Positions 15,728 to 24,801 are shown, counted from the first letter of the stretch. The stretch: DNA of 39,461 nt from Bacteroidales bacterium KHT7 (GCA_900102385.1 FNBQ01000026.1:13562-53022); one strand, 5' to 3'. The notes: generated by a model not told the origin, from the sequence alone. Translations and numbers: made by a program.

Positions 15728-17938
15728 TTACCTTACAATTACCTTATGGTTATTTACAATGTACAAGCCAGGAGCTACAGCAATGCTATTCTCACCCTCA
15801 ACAACTTCAGCAACCTTTACCAACTTACCACCTGTTGTGTATACCGATACATTCGAAGCCTTTTCTGTATTTACAATTATCTCGCCATTGCCACCAAATA
15901 CAGAGAAGTTTTCTGATGTCACTTCATCTATAGCAGTTGCAGCATCCTCGTCAATTAACTTGCCAAACCCATCAACAAACTGAACCCTAATCTTCGAATC
16001 TGCTGAACTTGAAGCAAACTCCGACTCTTTAACCTTCAAATAGCAACGGAATGTTGGGAAACTTGAATTTCCTGTTGCACGAACCATTTGGTTATTTGAA
16101 TTAAATCCAAATATACGATATGCATTATTATTTGACAATTGAGAAATTGCATACTGCTTTGTACTTAGATTTCCAAAGAAATAGCCATTACCTCCTATTG
16201 CTCGCAATTCAGAATCATTATTTGAAGATTTTCCAACTACAACATTTACAAGATTACTAAATGTTACCCCAGTTGAACTTGTTTTTATAATATAAGGTGT
16301 ATATGCCTCCATACTACTTTCTGAAGCAAATGTAGCTACCTTATTTTCAAACGAACTAAAAACATTCACATGTGTAACACCAATCTTGCTAAGAACAGAT
16401 GAGCTAACACTAAATGGCAACACTAACGAAGACCAAACATTTGCTGTAAACGAACGAGAATAGTTCATTTTTTTTGCAACAAATCCTACTGGTGCAAAGA
16501 ATTCATTACCATCAACTATACGGCATGAATTACATACATAACCATCTGAAGTTTTTTCAATTACATTATCCTCAGTTATGGCAGTATTTGTATTAGCAGA
16601 CTGTAGAATAATAAATTCATTCTTACCAAGAGTTGGTTTACCAATTCCAACTAAAGCACCATTTCGGCTATTCAAATATCCCTTAGATGCAACAGTCTTT
16701 GAATCTATTGCATAATAAAGGTATTCATACACCTTATAATTTTGGGTTACAGGCAATAACACGACATTTGAACTTGTCATATCAACGCCAAACACACCAG
16801 ACATTGCAGCTGCCAACTCTGGCAATGAACTGTATGATACTCCTGTATTTCCAACATACCCAGTAATACCACCAGAAATTACGGCACAATTCTTATAATT
16901 TCCGTTATTAGTTGTTGCAATCTTAGCGCCACTTACACACAAACCACTTATTGATGCAGTAGATGTTCCAATCAGAGCACCATTAGCATTTGAAACAGTA
17001 AGTGTATATCCGTTACCTGCTATATTACCACCATAGCTAGAGATATGTGCATCTGTATTAAATGAGCCTTTAATACTAATATCTTTATATTCCTTAGCAC
17101 TATTAAGTAATGTCAAAGCATTATTAGCCTTTTCTGCAGCAGTCAAATACTCCAGATTATACTGAGTCCAAAGAGGATTCTCTGTATATTCTATTACAAG
17201 AGGAGCATTTTGCACAACAATCTCCTGAGAAGAAGCTATCTCTGATATTTTATTCTTAAATTTAGCCAGATTTGAATAGACTGCAGCATCATTATAGCAA
17301 TCTATATATCGGCTATCCCCAGACTCATACTCGTCATAGCCTAAATAATGAAACACGAAATTGGAGTTTGCATATTTATTTCTATACGCAGACAAATTTC
17401 CAACGATAGTGTTTTTTGCCTCAACACCATTTATTTTCATCTTTGCAGGTTCCAAAGGATATACATGAATTTCCTCCGAGCTAGACTCAACAAAACCTTC
17501 ATTTCCCGGAACTGCAGCAAAAAGAGCATATACCTCTTCATCGCTCAACGACTCCAAAGTTGCATAATTTGCATCATACCAGTCATAAAAATTTCCTTCG
17601 TCACCATCCAGAACTGCATCTTTCAGTACAACTGTTTTTTTTGTAGCAAAGAACAAAGGAGTAGTCGTGCTGTTATAATTTTTATATACATCACGACATT
17701 TTACAAGCAGTGAATCATACGATTCTTTTGCTATATATCGAGACTGTTCATCTCTATTTTTCTTTGCTGTAGCAGCTTCAGCACTAGCTTCATCATACGC
17801 AGTCTGATATTCTGCAATTTTACCATATTCTGTAAAAGCGCTTTTCAGTTGTGTAGAATTATACACACTCACCTGTGCCTTAACGCCCAGAGTGGTGCAA
17901 AGCATCAAGCAAATAAACGAAAGTAATAAATTCTTCAT
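15728..17938 (-). CDS. Large secreted protein with C-terminal sorting-like domain
   Basis: A 736-residue protein with a clear signal peptide (MKNLLLSFICLMLCTTLGVKAQ), a charged helical stretch at about residues 40-75 that may form a coiled coil, and a long beta-rich, Ser/Asn/Gly-rich body with modules common in Bacteroidales surface proteins (GYVCNSCRIVDGNEFFAPVGF, WSSLVLPFSV). The last 75 residues (FSVFGGNGEIIV..., VSVYTTGGKLV, GLYIVNNHKVIVR) look like a type IX secretion C-terminal domain, so surface display or release is likely. No catalytic motif is visible. Base composition is more AT-rich than the neighbours. It heads an operon with short peptides 2 and 3. Confidence 0.75.
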   Translation of the reverse strand: MKNLLLSFICLMLCTTLGVKAQVSVYNSTQLKSAFTEYGKIAEYQTAYDEASAEAATAKKNRDEQSRYIAKESYDSLLVKCRDVYKNYNSTTTPLFFATKKTVVLKDAVLDGDEGNFYDWYDANYATLESLSDEEVYALFAAVPGNEGFVESSSEEIHVYPLEPAKMKINGVEAKNTIVGNLSAYRNKYANSNFVFHYLGYDEYESGDSRYIDCYNDAAVYSNLAKFKNKISEIASSQEIVVQNAPLVIEYTENPLWTQYNLEYLTAAEKANNALTLLNSAKEYKDISIKGSFNTDAHISSYGGNIAGNGYTLTVSNANGALIGTSTASISGLCVSGAKIATTNNGNYKNCAVISGGITGYVGNTGVSYSSLPELAAAMSGVFGVDMTSSNVVLLPVTQNYKVYEYLYYAIDSKTVASKGYLNSRNGALVGIGKPTLGKNEFIILQSANTNTAITEDNVIEKTSDGYVCNSCRIVDGNEFFAPVGFVAKKMNYSRSFTANVWSSLVLPFSVSSSVLSKIGVTHVNVFSSFENKVATFASESSMEAYTPYIIKTSSTGVTFSNLVNVVVGKSSNNDSELRAIGGNGYFFGNLSTKQYAISQLSNNNAYRIFGFNSNNQMVRATGNSSFPTFRCYLKVKESEFASSSADSKIRVQFVDGFGKLIDEDAATAIDEVTSENFSVFGGNGEIIVNTEKASNVSVYTTGGKLVKVAEVVEGENSIAVAPGLYIVNNHKVIVR

Positions 17939-18292
17939 ATATCAATCGAATTAATAGATTCTATAATATCTGTGCAAAGATACAAAAAAATTATAACATA
18001 CACCATACTTTATCATTTTTTCGCAAAAAATAATTTAATCATAGAGTTGCATATTTGTAAAGTTTATTCGCAATTATCATACTAAAAACAAGTTATTTAA
18101 CATATTTATTAAGCACTACATATATCACTACAAGTATCAACACACAAAGCACATATACATCTTCACATCAAATTCTCTAATTACGCATCAACGACAGTAT
18201 GCTACAAAATCTAAAAAAATATTAAATATGCCGGCTATGTATTGCACATAATAAAAATTATAGATAACTTAGCACTCTTGAATTACAACTAT
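17939..18292. other. AT-rich divergent intergenic region (354 bases)
   Basis: Lies between the secreted-protein gene (minus) and the nucleotidyltransferase gene (plus). Apart from the minus-strand -7 box at 17975-17982 I see no gene, hairpin or repeat of note. No full TAnnTTTG match for the plus-strand gene is evident. Confidence 0.6.
17975..17982 (-). promoter_or_regulatory. -7 promoter box for the secreted protein/peptide operon
   Basis: TATCTTTG on the minus strand, a full match to TAnnTTTG, 36 bases before the ATG. No TTTG stands at the usual -33 distance. Confidence 0.5.
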
Positions 18293-19351
18293 ATGGAGAA
18301 AGTACAATTAGCTATAGTCAACCTGTTAGGGTCAATCTTAAACGACAACAAAGCTGACGAGAAACTTTTTGCAGACAATCCGCAGGAGTTCTGGGACAGC
18401 TTTTACGAACAAGCGTACGAACAGTGCGTAGGACCGCTAATTCTTGACAGCATTGAAAAAAACGGAATACAACCGCCTCTGCGCACAAAACTGAAGTTCA
18501 TCTATCTTAGAGACAAGACGGAGAAACTTTATGCCATTCATTTGCAGACAATACTGGCTTTAAGAAAAATTATGCAAAGTGGCAACGTGCGCTCGCATGT
18601 CATAAAAGGAACGGACATAGCACAATTGTACAAGACTCCATCGCACAGAAAACTTGGCGACATAGATTTCTATGTCGAAGACTACCCATTGGCTATGAAG
18701 TTACTGAAAGCCAACGGGATAAAGGTTGAAGTAGGCACGTTTATCGAAAAGCATGACAATGCTAAAATCAACGGTGTTGAGATAGAACTGCACAAGCAGA
18801 TTGTACAGCGATACCCTACGCTAAGTAGCAAAAAACGCTATGATTATCTGAAAAAACATGTTGGCGACAAGGCAAAATTCTACTGCATGTACACGATTCT
18901 GCATAACATCTATCATCTCACGCATACCGGACTGAAGATGCACATGATTTGCGATTGGAATCAATATGTTTCGACATACGGAATTCAGCATATCCTCGAA
19001 ACAAAAGACGAGCTCGTGATTAAATACGCAAACGCATTCAACTCCATTTTAATACATTATTTCGGACTTAGCAAAGAGCATCTCAAAAAAGAAGACGGAA
19101 CATACATGTTGCCATCGGAAGAAGAGCAACTACTTGGCGAAGAGATACTTGCGACATGTTTCGACCTCAAGAATATTCTGACAATCAAGCGTAATGGCGG
19201 AATAACATACATCAACTACGAAATTGCGCAATACCGTCACTTCTTAGGTTTCAAAGCAACGGTAAACGAAGTCTTGTGGAGTAGTTTGAATCAGACTCTG
19301 CACCTATTATTAAAGATAAAAACGACAATTAAAAGAATCTTCAAAGCATAA
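18293..19351 (+). CDS. Nucleotidyltransferase family protein (NTP_transf_5-like)
   Basis: A 352-residue protein of the uncharacterised nucleotidyltransferase family PF14907 type. The active-site segment is KGTDIAQLY...HRKLGDIDFYV, with the Gly-Asp-Ile-Asp carboxylates expected to hold metal, and a further acidic IELH strand downstream. Relatives occur in some ribosomal-peptide clusters (for example lasso peptides) as presumed tailoring enzymes, and elsewhere in surface-sugar loci. The ATG at 18293 is chosen; the frame extends 17 codons upstream only to a TTG. It stands divergent from the secreted protein and the YxKP peptides, in the same AT-rich patch. Substrate unknown. Confidence 0.75.
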   Translation: MEKVQLAIVNLLGSILNDNKADEKLFADNPQEFWDSFYEQAYEQCVGPLILDSIEKNGIQPPLRTKLKFIYLRDKTEKLYAIHLQTILALRKIMQSGNVRSHVIKGTDIAQLYKTPSHRKLGDIDFYVEDYPLAMKLLKANGIKVEVGTFIEKHDNAKINGVEIELHKQIVQRYPTLSSKKRYDYLKKHVGDKAKFYCMYTILHNIYHLTHTGLKMHMICDWNQYVSTYGIQHILETKDELVIKYANAFNSILIHYFGLSKEHLKKEDGTYMLPSEEEQLLGEEILATCFDLKNILTIKRNGGITYINYEIAQYRHFLGFKATVNEVLWSSLNQTLHLLLKIKTTIKRIFKA

Positions 19352-19356
19352 AAAAT

Positions 19357-19382
19357 GGGCGATACTCAAAAAAGTACCGCCC
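19357..19382. terminator. Hairpin between nucleotidyltransferase gene and asnA
   Basis: GGGCGATACT (19357-19366) pairs with 19373-19382 with one mismatch around a 6-base loop. It lies 6 bases after the plus-strand stop and 12 before the minus-strand stop, so it probably serves both convergent genes. Confidence 0.55.
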
Positions 19383-19393
19383 TATTCTTTATA

Positions 19394-20428
19394 TTATATA
19401 AGGTGCATTCCGTATTTTGCACATTCCTCGCGTTGTTCATCAGGCCAGATACTTGCCTGAGTCTCGCCGATGTGTGCCTTGTGCAACATTACCATGCACA
19501 AACGGCTCTGACCAATTCCGCCGCCAATAGAAAGCGGAAGTTTATCGTTGAGAAGCATCTTGTGGAAATACAACTCCTTGCGTTCTTCCTTGCCGCTCTC
19601 TTTCAACTGTCGGAGAAGAGCATCCTTGTCTACACGGATTCCCATAGAACTAAGTTCGAGTGCTCTGCCAAGAACAGGATACCAGATGAGGATATCACCA
19701 TTCAAGCCCTTGTATCCTTCGGAATTAGGAGTTGAATAGTCGTCATAATCTGGAGCACGGCCGTCATGTGGCTCTCCGTCAGACAGTTTCTCACCGATTC
19801 CAATAATGAAAACAGCACCGTATTTCTTACAGATTTCATCCTCACGCTCGCGTGGAGAGAGATTTGGATACATCTGCAATAGCTCCTCAGCATGGATAAA
19901 GTGGATATCTTCAGGCAAGAAAGGCTTAATCTGAGGATACATCTCGCACGTCATATACTCGGTGCGGACGATGGCAGAATAGATTCGGCGAACAATCTTC
20001 TTAAGGAAATCGATGTTTCTGTCTTCCTTAGAGATTACTCGCTCCCAATCCCACTGGTCGACGTAGAGAGAATGGAGATTATCCAAATCCTCGTCGGCAC
20101 GAATGGCATTCATGTCAGTATATAGTCCGTATCCGGTTTCGATTCCGTATTCAGCCAGAGTGAGTCTTTTCCACTTGGCAAGCGAATGTACCACCTCGGC
20201 CTTGGCATCGCCAAGTGCCTTGATAGGAAAAGTAACTGCTCTCTCAACTCCGTTAAGATCGTCGTTAATGCCTAGTCCTTTTAGCACAAACAGAGGAGCT
20301 GTGACGCGACGCAGGCGCAGCTCTGTAGAAAGGTTCATCTGAAAGAAGTCCTTAATCTTCTTTATCCCCTGCTCTGTTTGTTTGATGTCGAGCAGTGACT
20401 TATAGTCAGCTGGTTTAATAATACTCAT
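19394..20428 (-). CDS. asnA: Aspartate-ammonia ligase (asparagine synthetase A)
   Basis: Makes asparagine from aspartate, ammonia and ATP. The 344-residue protein matches AsnA along its length: QTEQGIKKIKDFF, LFVLKGLGINDDLNG near the start, the VHSLAKWKR segment, DQWDWE, and near the C-terminus LPLSIGGGIGQSRLCMVML, the class-II aminoacyl-tRNA-synthetase-like ATP site. Length is typical and no key residue looks changed. A single-gene unit with its own promoter, ending against the hairpin shared with the nucleotidyltransferase gene. Confidence 0.97.
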   Translation of the reverse strand: MSIIKPADYKSLLDIKQTEQGIKKIKDFFQMNLSTELRLRRVTAPLFVLKGLGINDDLNGVERAVTFPIKALGDAKAEVVHSLAKWKRLTLAEYGIETGYGLYTDMNAIRADEDLDNLHSLYVDQWDWERVISKEDRNIDFLKKIVRRIYSAIVRTEYMTCEMYPQIKPFLPEDIHFIHAEELLQMYPNLSPREREDEICKKYGAVFIIGIGEKLSDGEPHDGRAPDYDDYSTPNSEGYKGLNGDILIWYPVLGRALELSSMGIRVDKDALLRQLKESGKEERKELYFHKMLLNDKLPLSIGGGIGQSRLCMVMLHKAHIGETQASIWPDEQREECAKYGMHLI

Positions 20429-20464
20429 TTTAAATTTCTTTTGTCGCTCTTCGTTTTAGCGTTG

Positions 20465-20498
20465 CAAAGATAAGTATTATTTATCAAAATGATGCAAA
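20465..20498 (-). promoter_or_regulatory. Promoter for asnA
   Basis: Minus-strand TTTG at 20498-20495, 22 bases, then TATCTTTG at 20472-20465, a full match to the -7 consensus. The asnA ATG follows 36 bases later. The spacing is one base longer than usual. Confidence 0.6.
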
Positions 20499-20561
20499 TT
20501 CTTTAATTATTTTTCACAATTCACACAAATAACATTATAGATATTACATTTTATCACATCA

Positions 20562-21224
20562 TCACCATTCAATAGGTGTTTCACCGTGCTCTAAAAGGTA
20601 ACTATTTGCTTTCGAAAAGTGAGAATTGCCGAAAAATCCGCGATAAGCAGACAGCGGCGACGGGTGCGGAGATGTCAGCACCAAGTGACGATTGCGGTCG
20701 ACAAATGCGCCTTTCCTCTGCGCCGGAGAGCCCCAGAAAATAAACACAAGATTCTGTCTCTGCGAGTTAAGAAGAGAGATTACGGCATCGGTAAAGGTTT
20801 CCCACCCTCTTCCGGCATGAGAGAAAGCCTGATGCTCGCGAACTGTAAGCGTTGTGTTGAGAAGCAATACACCCTGCTGTGCCCATCGGGTTAGATTGCC
20901 CGACTGCGGAACAGGCTTGCCTGTATCGTTGCTTACTTCCTTGAAGATATTCTGCAAAGATGGAGGAAACGGAACACCATCGTTAACCGAAAAGCACAAG
21001 CCGTGAGCCTGTCCCGGTCCGTGATAAGGGTCCTGACCAAGAATCACAACCTTCACCTTGTCGAACGGACAAAGGTTGAAAGCGTTGAAAATAAGGTTTC
21101 CCGGCGGATAGATGCGGTATTGCGCATACTCCTGCCTAACGAAGTTTACCAACTCGCCAAAATACGGTTTCTCGAACTCTGCGGCAAGATGCTGCTTCCA
21201 CGAATCCTCTATCTTTACGTCCAT
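20562..21224 (-). CDS. ung: Uracil-DNA glycosylase, family 1
   Basis: Removes uracil from DNA. The 220-residue protein carries the water-activating motif [14 protein letters not shown] at about residues 62-75 and the DNA-intercalating [15 protein letters not shown] motif near residue 184, plus [10 protein letters not shown] in the middle. Normal length. It is the last gene of a minus-strand operon, 8 bases after the acetylesterase-like gene. No clear terminator hairpin follows it. Confidence 0.97.
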   Translation of the reverse strand: MDVKIEDSWKQHLAAEFEKPYFGELVNFVRQEYAQYRIYPPGNLIFNAFNLCPFDKVKVVILGQDPYHGPGQAHGLCFSVNDGVPFPPSLQNIFKEVSNDTGKPVPQSGNLTRWAQQGVLLLNTTLTVREHQAFSHAGRGWETFTDAVISLLNSQRQNLVFIFWGSPAQRKGAFVDRNRHLVLTSPHPSPLSAYRGFFGNSHFSKANSYLLEHGETPIEW

Positions 21225-21232
21225 AATTGCTA

Positions 21233-22072
21233 TTATTTGTTATACTGCTTGCACACTTTTTTGTTTACCGCCTTCTTCAGCGCAGGAATCTTCTTTGCTA
21301 TTTCCTGAACAGCAAGGTTTGCCACCTTGTGAGCCCCCCAGACATTAAGATGTGTGTTGTCCTGACGACCATTTGGGCACGCCTCGCAAGTATTTGGCTC
21401 AATCCACATGTAAACTTTTTTCGAGCCTTCGCGACCAAGCGACTGAACAAAATCGTGTGTCAATTTGTTGTGGTCGATGAAGACGATACCGAGTTCTTTT
21501 GCCACATTTCGCGGACTGTCGAGGTATGCTCCGTGAGTATCGATGAGCGTATCGCCCTCTACTATATCATCAGCCTTAGCCTTGCGATAATCGTCGTTGG
21601 CAACGGCGTTCTTGTTGTGTCCGAAATTTCGGCGGACAATTGAGTTGAAGAGAACAGGAATCGCTCCTTTCTCCTTTGCCTCGACTGCAAACTTGCGAAG
21701 ATTGGCATCGAAAGTTGTTCCCGGGTCTGTGTGGCGGTCTTCCTTCGGTTTCTCGTCGTTGTGTCCAAACTGAATAAAGACGTAATCGCCCGGCTTAATA
21801 TTCTTCAGAACCTCGTCCCATCTGCCTTCGTTGATGAAACTCTTGCTGCTTCGGCCGTTCACCGCGTAGTTCTTTACAACCACCTTGTCGGGATTGAAGA
21901 ACTCACCCAGAACCTGTCCCCATCCACGCTCCTGATTACCATTGTCGAGCGGTTTGTTTGCCATCGTAGAGTCGCCGATGGTATGGATTGTCACAACATC
22001 ATCTTTCGTAGCCGAAACAAAGACAAACAATGCCGCTACAACGCACATTAGTGCAATAAACTTTAGTTTCAT
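21233..22072 (-). CDS. Rhamnogalacturonan acetylesterase-like SGNH hydrolase
   Basis: A 279-residue exported esterase of the SGNH/GDSL group, like rhamnogalacturonan acetylesterases that remove acetyl groups from pectin. It has a signal peptide ([21 protein letters not shown]), the catalytic Ser in TIGDSTMA, the oxyanion Gly in NYAVNGRSS, the Asn in FIQFGHND, and the Asp/His pair in [10 protein letters not shown]. All four blocks are intact, so it should be active in the periplasm or outside. It is unusual to find a polysaccharide esterase inside an operon with folB and ung and no other polysaccharide-degradation genes; the real substrate may be another acetylated glycan. Confidence 0.88.
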   Translation of the reverse strand: MKLKFIALMCVVAALFVFVSATKDDVVTIHTIGDSTMANKPLDNGNQERGWGQVLGEFFNPDKVVVKNYAVNGRSSKSFINEGRWDEVLKNIKPGDYVFIQFGHNDEKPKEDRHTDPGTTFDANLRKFAVEAKEKGAIPVLFNSIVRRNFGHNKNAVANDDYRKAKADDIVEGDTLIDTHGAYLDSPRNVAKELGIVFIDHNKLTHDFVQSLGREGSKKVYMWIEPNTCEACPNGRQDNTHLNVWGAHKVANLAVQEIAKKIPALKKAVNKKVCKQYNK

Positions 22073-22088
22073 ATGTCTTAATATTTAG

Positions 22089-22454
22089 TTAGTATTCAAT
22101 CTTTATATCGATGCCAGCCGCCAAACATTCGGCTCCCATCGGCGGATTTTCCTTGTCGATAGTAAGTTCGATGCTCGTTATCTGCGGAAACTCGTTCTTG
22201 ATGCGGTTTGCGATGCGTCCGCCAACATGTTCAAGAAGTTTTGACGGAACTGCCATCTCCAGTCTTACGATTTCGAAAATATCGGCATAACTTATCGTTC
22301 CTTCCAGATTGTCGGTCAGCATAGCCTTGGAGAAATCATAGCCTATTTTCAGGCTGACGTAGAAATACGCGCCTGTGAGCTGCTCTTGCGGCAAAACCCC
22401 ATGACGGGCAAATATCTTTATCTTGTTAAGATGTACAAAAGTATTCATTTTCAT
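22089..22454 (-). CDS. folB: Dihydroneopterin aldolase
   Basis: Folate pathway enzyme that turns dihydroneopterin into 6-hydroxymethyl-dihydropterin and glycolaldehyde. The 121-residue protein has the family features: IFARHGVLPQEQ at residues 14-25, the active-site Tyr in ISYADIF, and the Lys in DKENPP near the C-terminus. Length is typical. Two starts are possible, ATG at 22452-22454 or ATG two codons later (MNTFVHL). It follows the nrdJ-like gene by 4 bases, so it is probably translated with it. Confidence 0.93.
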   Translation of the reverse strand: MKMNTFVHLNKIKIFARHGVLPQEQLTGAYFYVSLKIGYDFSKAMLTDNLEGTISYADIFEIVRLEMAVPSKLLEHVGGRIANRIKNEFPQITSIELTIDKENPPMGAECLAAGIDIKIEY

Positions 22455-22458
22455 TGGT

Positions 22459-24720
22459 TTATCTTATTTCGCCACATTCCTTACAGATTAGATTTCCATC
22501 CTGATAAACAAGCGACTCGCTTCCGCAGTTTGGACACATCACGCCCTTCGCCTCCGTTCCGTTTACGACGTACTTCTTGAGAGCCTGCTTAACACCGTTT
22601 TTCCACGTGTTGATACTCTCGCTTTCGAGCTGAAGAGAGCCTACGAGCTTTATTACATAATGCGTAGGCATTCGGTATCTGAGCACGCCACTGATAAGTT
22701 TGGCGTAGTTCCAATATTCCTTGTTGAACTTCTCGCTCAGCCCCTCGACGGTTGTCTTGTAACCGCGCTTGTTCTGAAACTGAAAATCGTATCGTTTTGT
22801 GCCGTCGGGCAGAACGTTCTTTATGATTTTTCCTTTGGTAACGGATTTTGGCAGAACGATGCCTTCCTCATCATCTTGCAGACCTGTGAATATCTCGTAA
22901 GGATATCCGTCGAGCAATCCTACGAAAGCCACCCATTTCTCCTTATTGTTCTGGAAACGGACAACATCACATTCGAGCGACTGCGGACGAACCTCGGTTA
23001 TTATCGGCTGCTTGAACACCACGGAATCCTTTGACATCGGCTCTGTTTCCTCATTTTTCTCGCAACGCACATTACAAACCCAGCACCCGTTGCGCCAAGC
23101 CTCGATATAAAGTTTGCTTGCCAGACTTTCGTCAGCCTTTGCAGAAAGCATGATGTCGACAGCCACGGCATGGTCCGACCATTTCTGCAACTCTCCGTAA
23201 AGTTTTAGTTTTGCAATACCGTCGTTGCCCTCACGCTCCTGAATGACAGGCAGATGAGCCAACGCCGCAAGACTTTTCTTCTCGGAACGGACTGATGCCA
23301 AACATGATATGTTTCGTCTGCCATACTTCTGCATCTCGGCAAACAAACAAGCATCTGCATCTTTTATGCGGTTTATGAAGGCATTTTCAGCCTCCTTCTC
23401 GCCGTTGTAAATGCCGAAAGTTCCGCGTTCTTTCGCAAGTTGAACCGATGAGGAATAAACCGACAAGGCAAGGTTGCGGTAAACACCAGAAAGAAATTCG
23501 GCAGCATCGTGCGAACCGTTGCGAAGATTCATCGCCTCAACAGTCTCATCCTCGCCCAGCAATCCGATGCCCGTGCGACGTATGAGTTTCGTCTTTTCGT
23601 ATATTTTCTCCCAAAGTCGCTTTTCGGTATATTTTACCTCGTCGCTCTCGGGGTCTTCGTCTATTTTCTCAAGAATATGCTCTATCTTTTCGAGTTCAAG
23701 GTCTACTATGTCGTCCATTATTCTTTGGGCGATTCGAGCATGACGGTCGAAAAGTTCGTAGTTGAACGATGCCGACGACGAGAACGGATTCTGAACGTAC
23801 GAATACAGATTCATCACGAGCAACCGGCACGAATCGTACGCGCTCAGCTGAATCTCGCCCGACGGATTGGTACAAATGCTTCTGCACTCGTCGTAGCAGT
23901 CAGATACGCTTTCGCGCGTAATTCTGTCCCAGAAAAGGATTTCGGGCTGGGCACTCCTCATCACATTGTGCATCATTATCTGCCACAAATCAGTAGCCTC
24001 GATATGCTGCTTTACGACCGGAGTCTGCGCATCGAGCGGAAACTGCTGGGCATACTGGCGATTATTGATTACCGCCTTCATAAACTCATCATCAATCTTC
24101 ACAGCCACGTTCGTAGCGGCGTTTTTCATGCCGATGAACGCCTCGACCTCAGGGTGGCGGACAGAGAGAGAAAGCACAAGCGAACCCTCGGGAGCTATCT
24201 CGTGCGCCGTATTTGAATACCGCTCCATAAACGGAACAAGTCCGATAGAAGTCAAGTTTGATGTCTTGACAGCATAGCCTTTAGGACGCAGCTGGCTGAG
24301 GTCGTGCCCCACTCCACCGCGACGTTTCAGAAGCTGAACCTGTTCCTCGTCGATGTGCATAATTGCGCCGTACGAATCCGACGAGCCTTTAAGTCCTATG
24401 GCAAAGCAGCTCGACAACGACTCGGCAACATAGTTATTGCCGATGCCCGACATCAGCCGCGATTCAGGAATAAGATATCTGAAATGTTCGAGCAGACCGA
24501 AAATCTCGCTCTCATCAACAGGATTAGGATAGCGAGCCTCAACTCTGGCGATTTCCTTCGCCATGCGCCTGTGCATCTCGTCGGGCGTAAGTTCGCACAC
24601 GTTTCCGTCCGAATCCTTCAGGGCGTACTTCTTCACCCAGACCTCGGATGCAACATTGTCTCCGCCGAAATATTTCAGGGCAGCAGCAAAAGCCTCGTCA
24701 AATGTAAGTGTTTTAGCCAC
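22459..24720 (-). CDS. nrdJ: Class II ribonucleotide reductase homologue with altered active site
   Basis: A 753-residue homologue of adenosylcobalamin-dependent ribonucleotide reductase, which makes deoxyribonucleotides. It keeps the first redox Cys (Cys105 in SLSSCFAIG), RRGGVGHDLSQLRP, the second redox Cys (Cys298), the C-terminal domain (VVRFQNNKEKWVAFVGLLDG) and a zinc ribbon (CxxC at 729/732 and 746/749). But the loop Asn-Pro-Cys-Gly-Glu reads Asn285-Pro-Ser287-Gly-Glu289, so the thiyl-radical Cys is missing, and after YGRRNISCLA the Thr-Gly-Thr-Thr-Ser phosphate loop and about 90 following residues of the usual Bacteroides enzyme (from memory) are replaced by a short stretch. Normal catalysis is unlikely. 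Start is GTG at 24718-24720. First gene of the operon with folB, the esterase and ung. The symbol shows homology only. Confidence 0.85.
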   Translation of the reverse strand: MAKTLTFDEAFAAALKYFGGDNVASEVWVKKYALKDSDGNVCELTPDEMHRRMAKEIARVEARYPNPVDESEIFGLLEHFRYLIPESRLMSGIGNNYVAESLSSCFAIGLKGSSDSYGAIMHIDEEQVQLLKRRGGVGHDLSQLRPKGYAVKTSNLTSIGLVPFMERYSNTAHEIAPEGSLVLSLSVRHPEVEAFIGMKNAATNVAVKIDDEFMKAVINNRQYAQQFPLDAQTPVVKQHIEATDLWQIMMHNVMRSAQPEILFWDRITRESVSDCYDECRSICTNPSGEIQLSAYDSCRLLVMNLYSYVQNPFSSSASFNYELFDRHARIAQRIMDDIVDLELEKIEHILEKIDEDPESDEVKYTEKRLWEKIYEKTKLIRRTGIGLLGEDETVEAMNLRNGSHDAAEFLSGVYRNLALSVYSSSVQLAKERGTFGIYNGEKEAENAFINRIKDADACLFAEMQKYGRRNISCLASVRSEKKSLAALAHLPVIQEREGNDGIAKLKLYGELQKWSDHAVAVDIMLSAKADESLASKLYIEAWRNGCWVCNVRCEKNEETEPMSKDSVVFKQPIITEVRPQSLECDVVRFQNNKEKWVAFVGLLDGYPYEIFTGLQDDEEGIVLPKSVTKGKIIKNVLPDGTKRYDFQFQNKRGYKTTVEGLSEKFNKEYWNYAKLISGVLRYRMPTHYVIKLVGSLQLESESINTWKNGVKQALKKYVVNGTEAKGVMCPNCGSESLVYQDGNLICKECGEIR

Positions 24721-24748
24721 AATCTTAGTTCTTTTGATTAGAGTTCTG

Positions 24749-24756
24749 CAAAATTA
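24749..24756 (-). promoter_or_regulatory. -7 promoter box for the nrdJ-like operon
   Basis: TAATTTTG on the minus strand fits TAnnTTTG and lies 28 bases before the GTG start. No -33 TTTG at the right distance. No cobalamin riboswitch fits in the short leader. Confidence 0.4.
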
Positions 24757-24769
24757 CAAAAAAATGTAC

Positions 24770-24777
24770 TAATTTTG
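24770..24777 (+). promoter_or_regulatory. -7 promoter box for the nitroreductase gene
   Basis: TAATTTTG, a full match to TAnnTTTG, 24 bases before the ATG at 24802. Upstream only a weak TCTG stands near -33. Confidence 0.5.
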
Positions 24778-24801
24778 TGCTCTAAACAATCAAAACAATT
24801 T

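Noticed and set aside
24721-24801. Cobalamin riboswitch before the nrdJ-like gene
   Set aside because: Only about 80 bases separate it from the divergent gene and no conserved B12-box-like sequence is seen.
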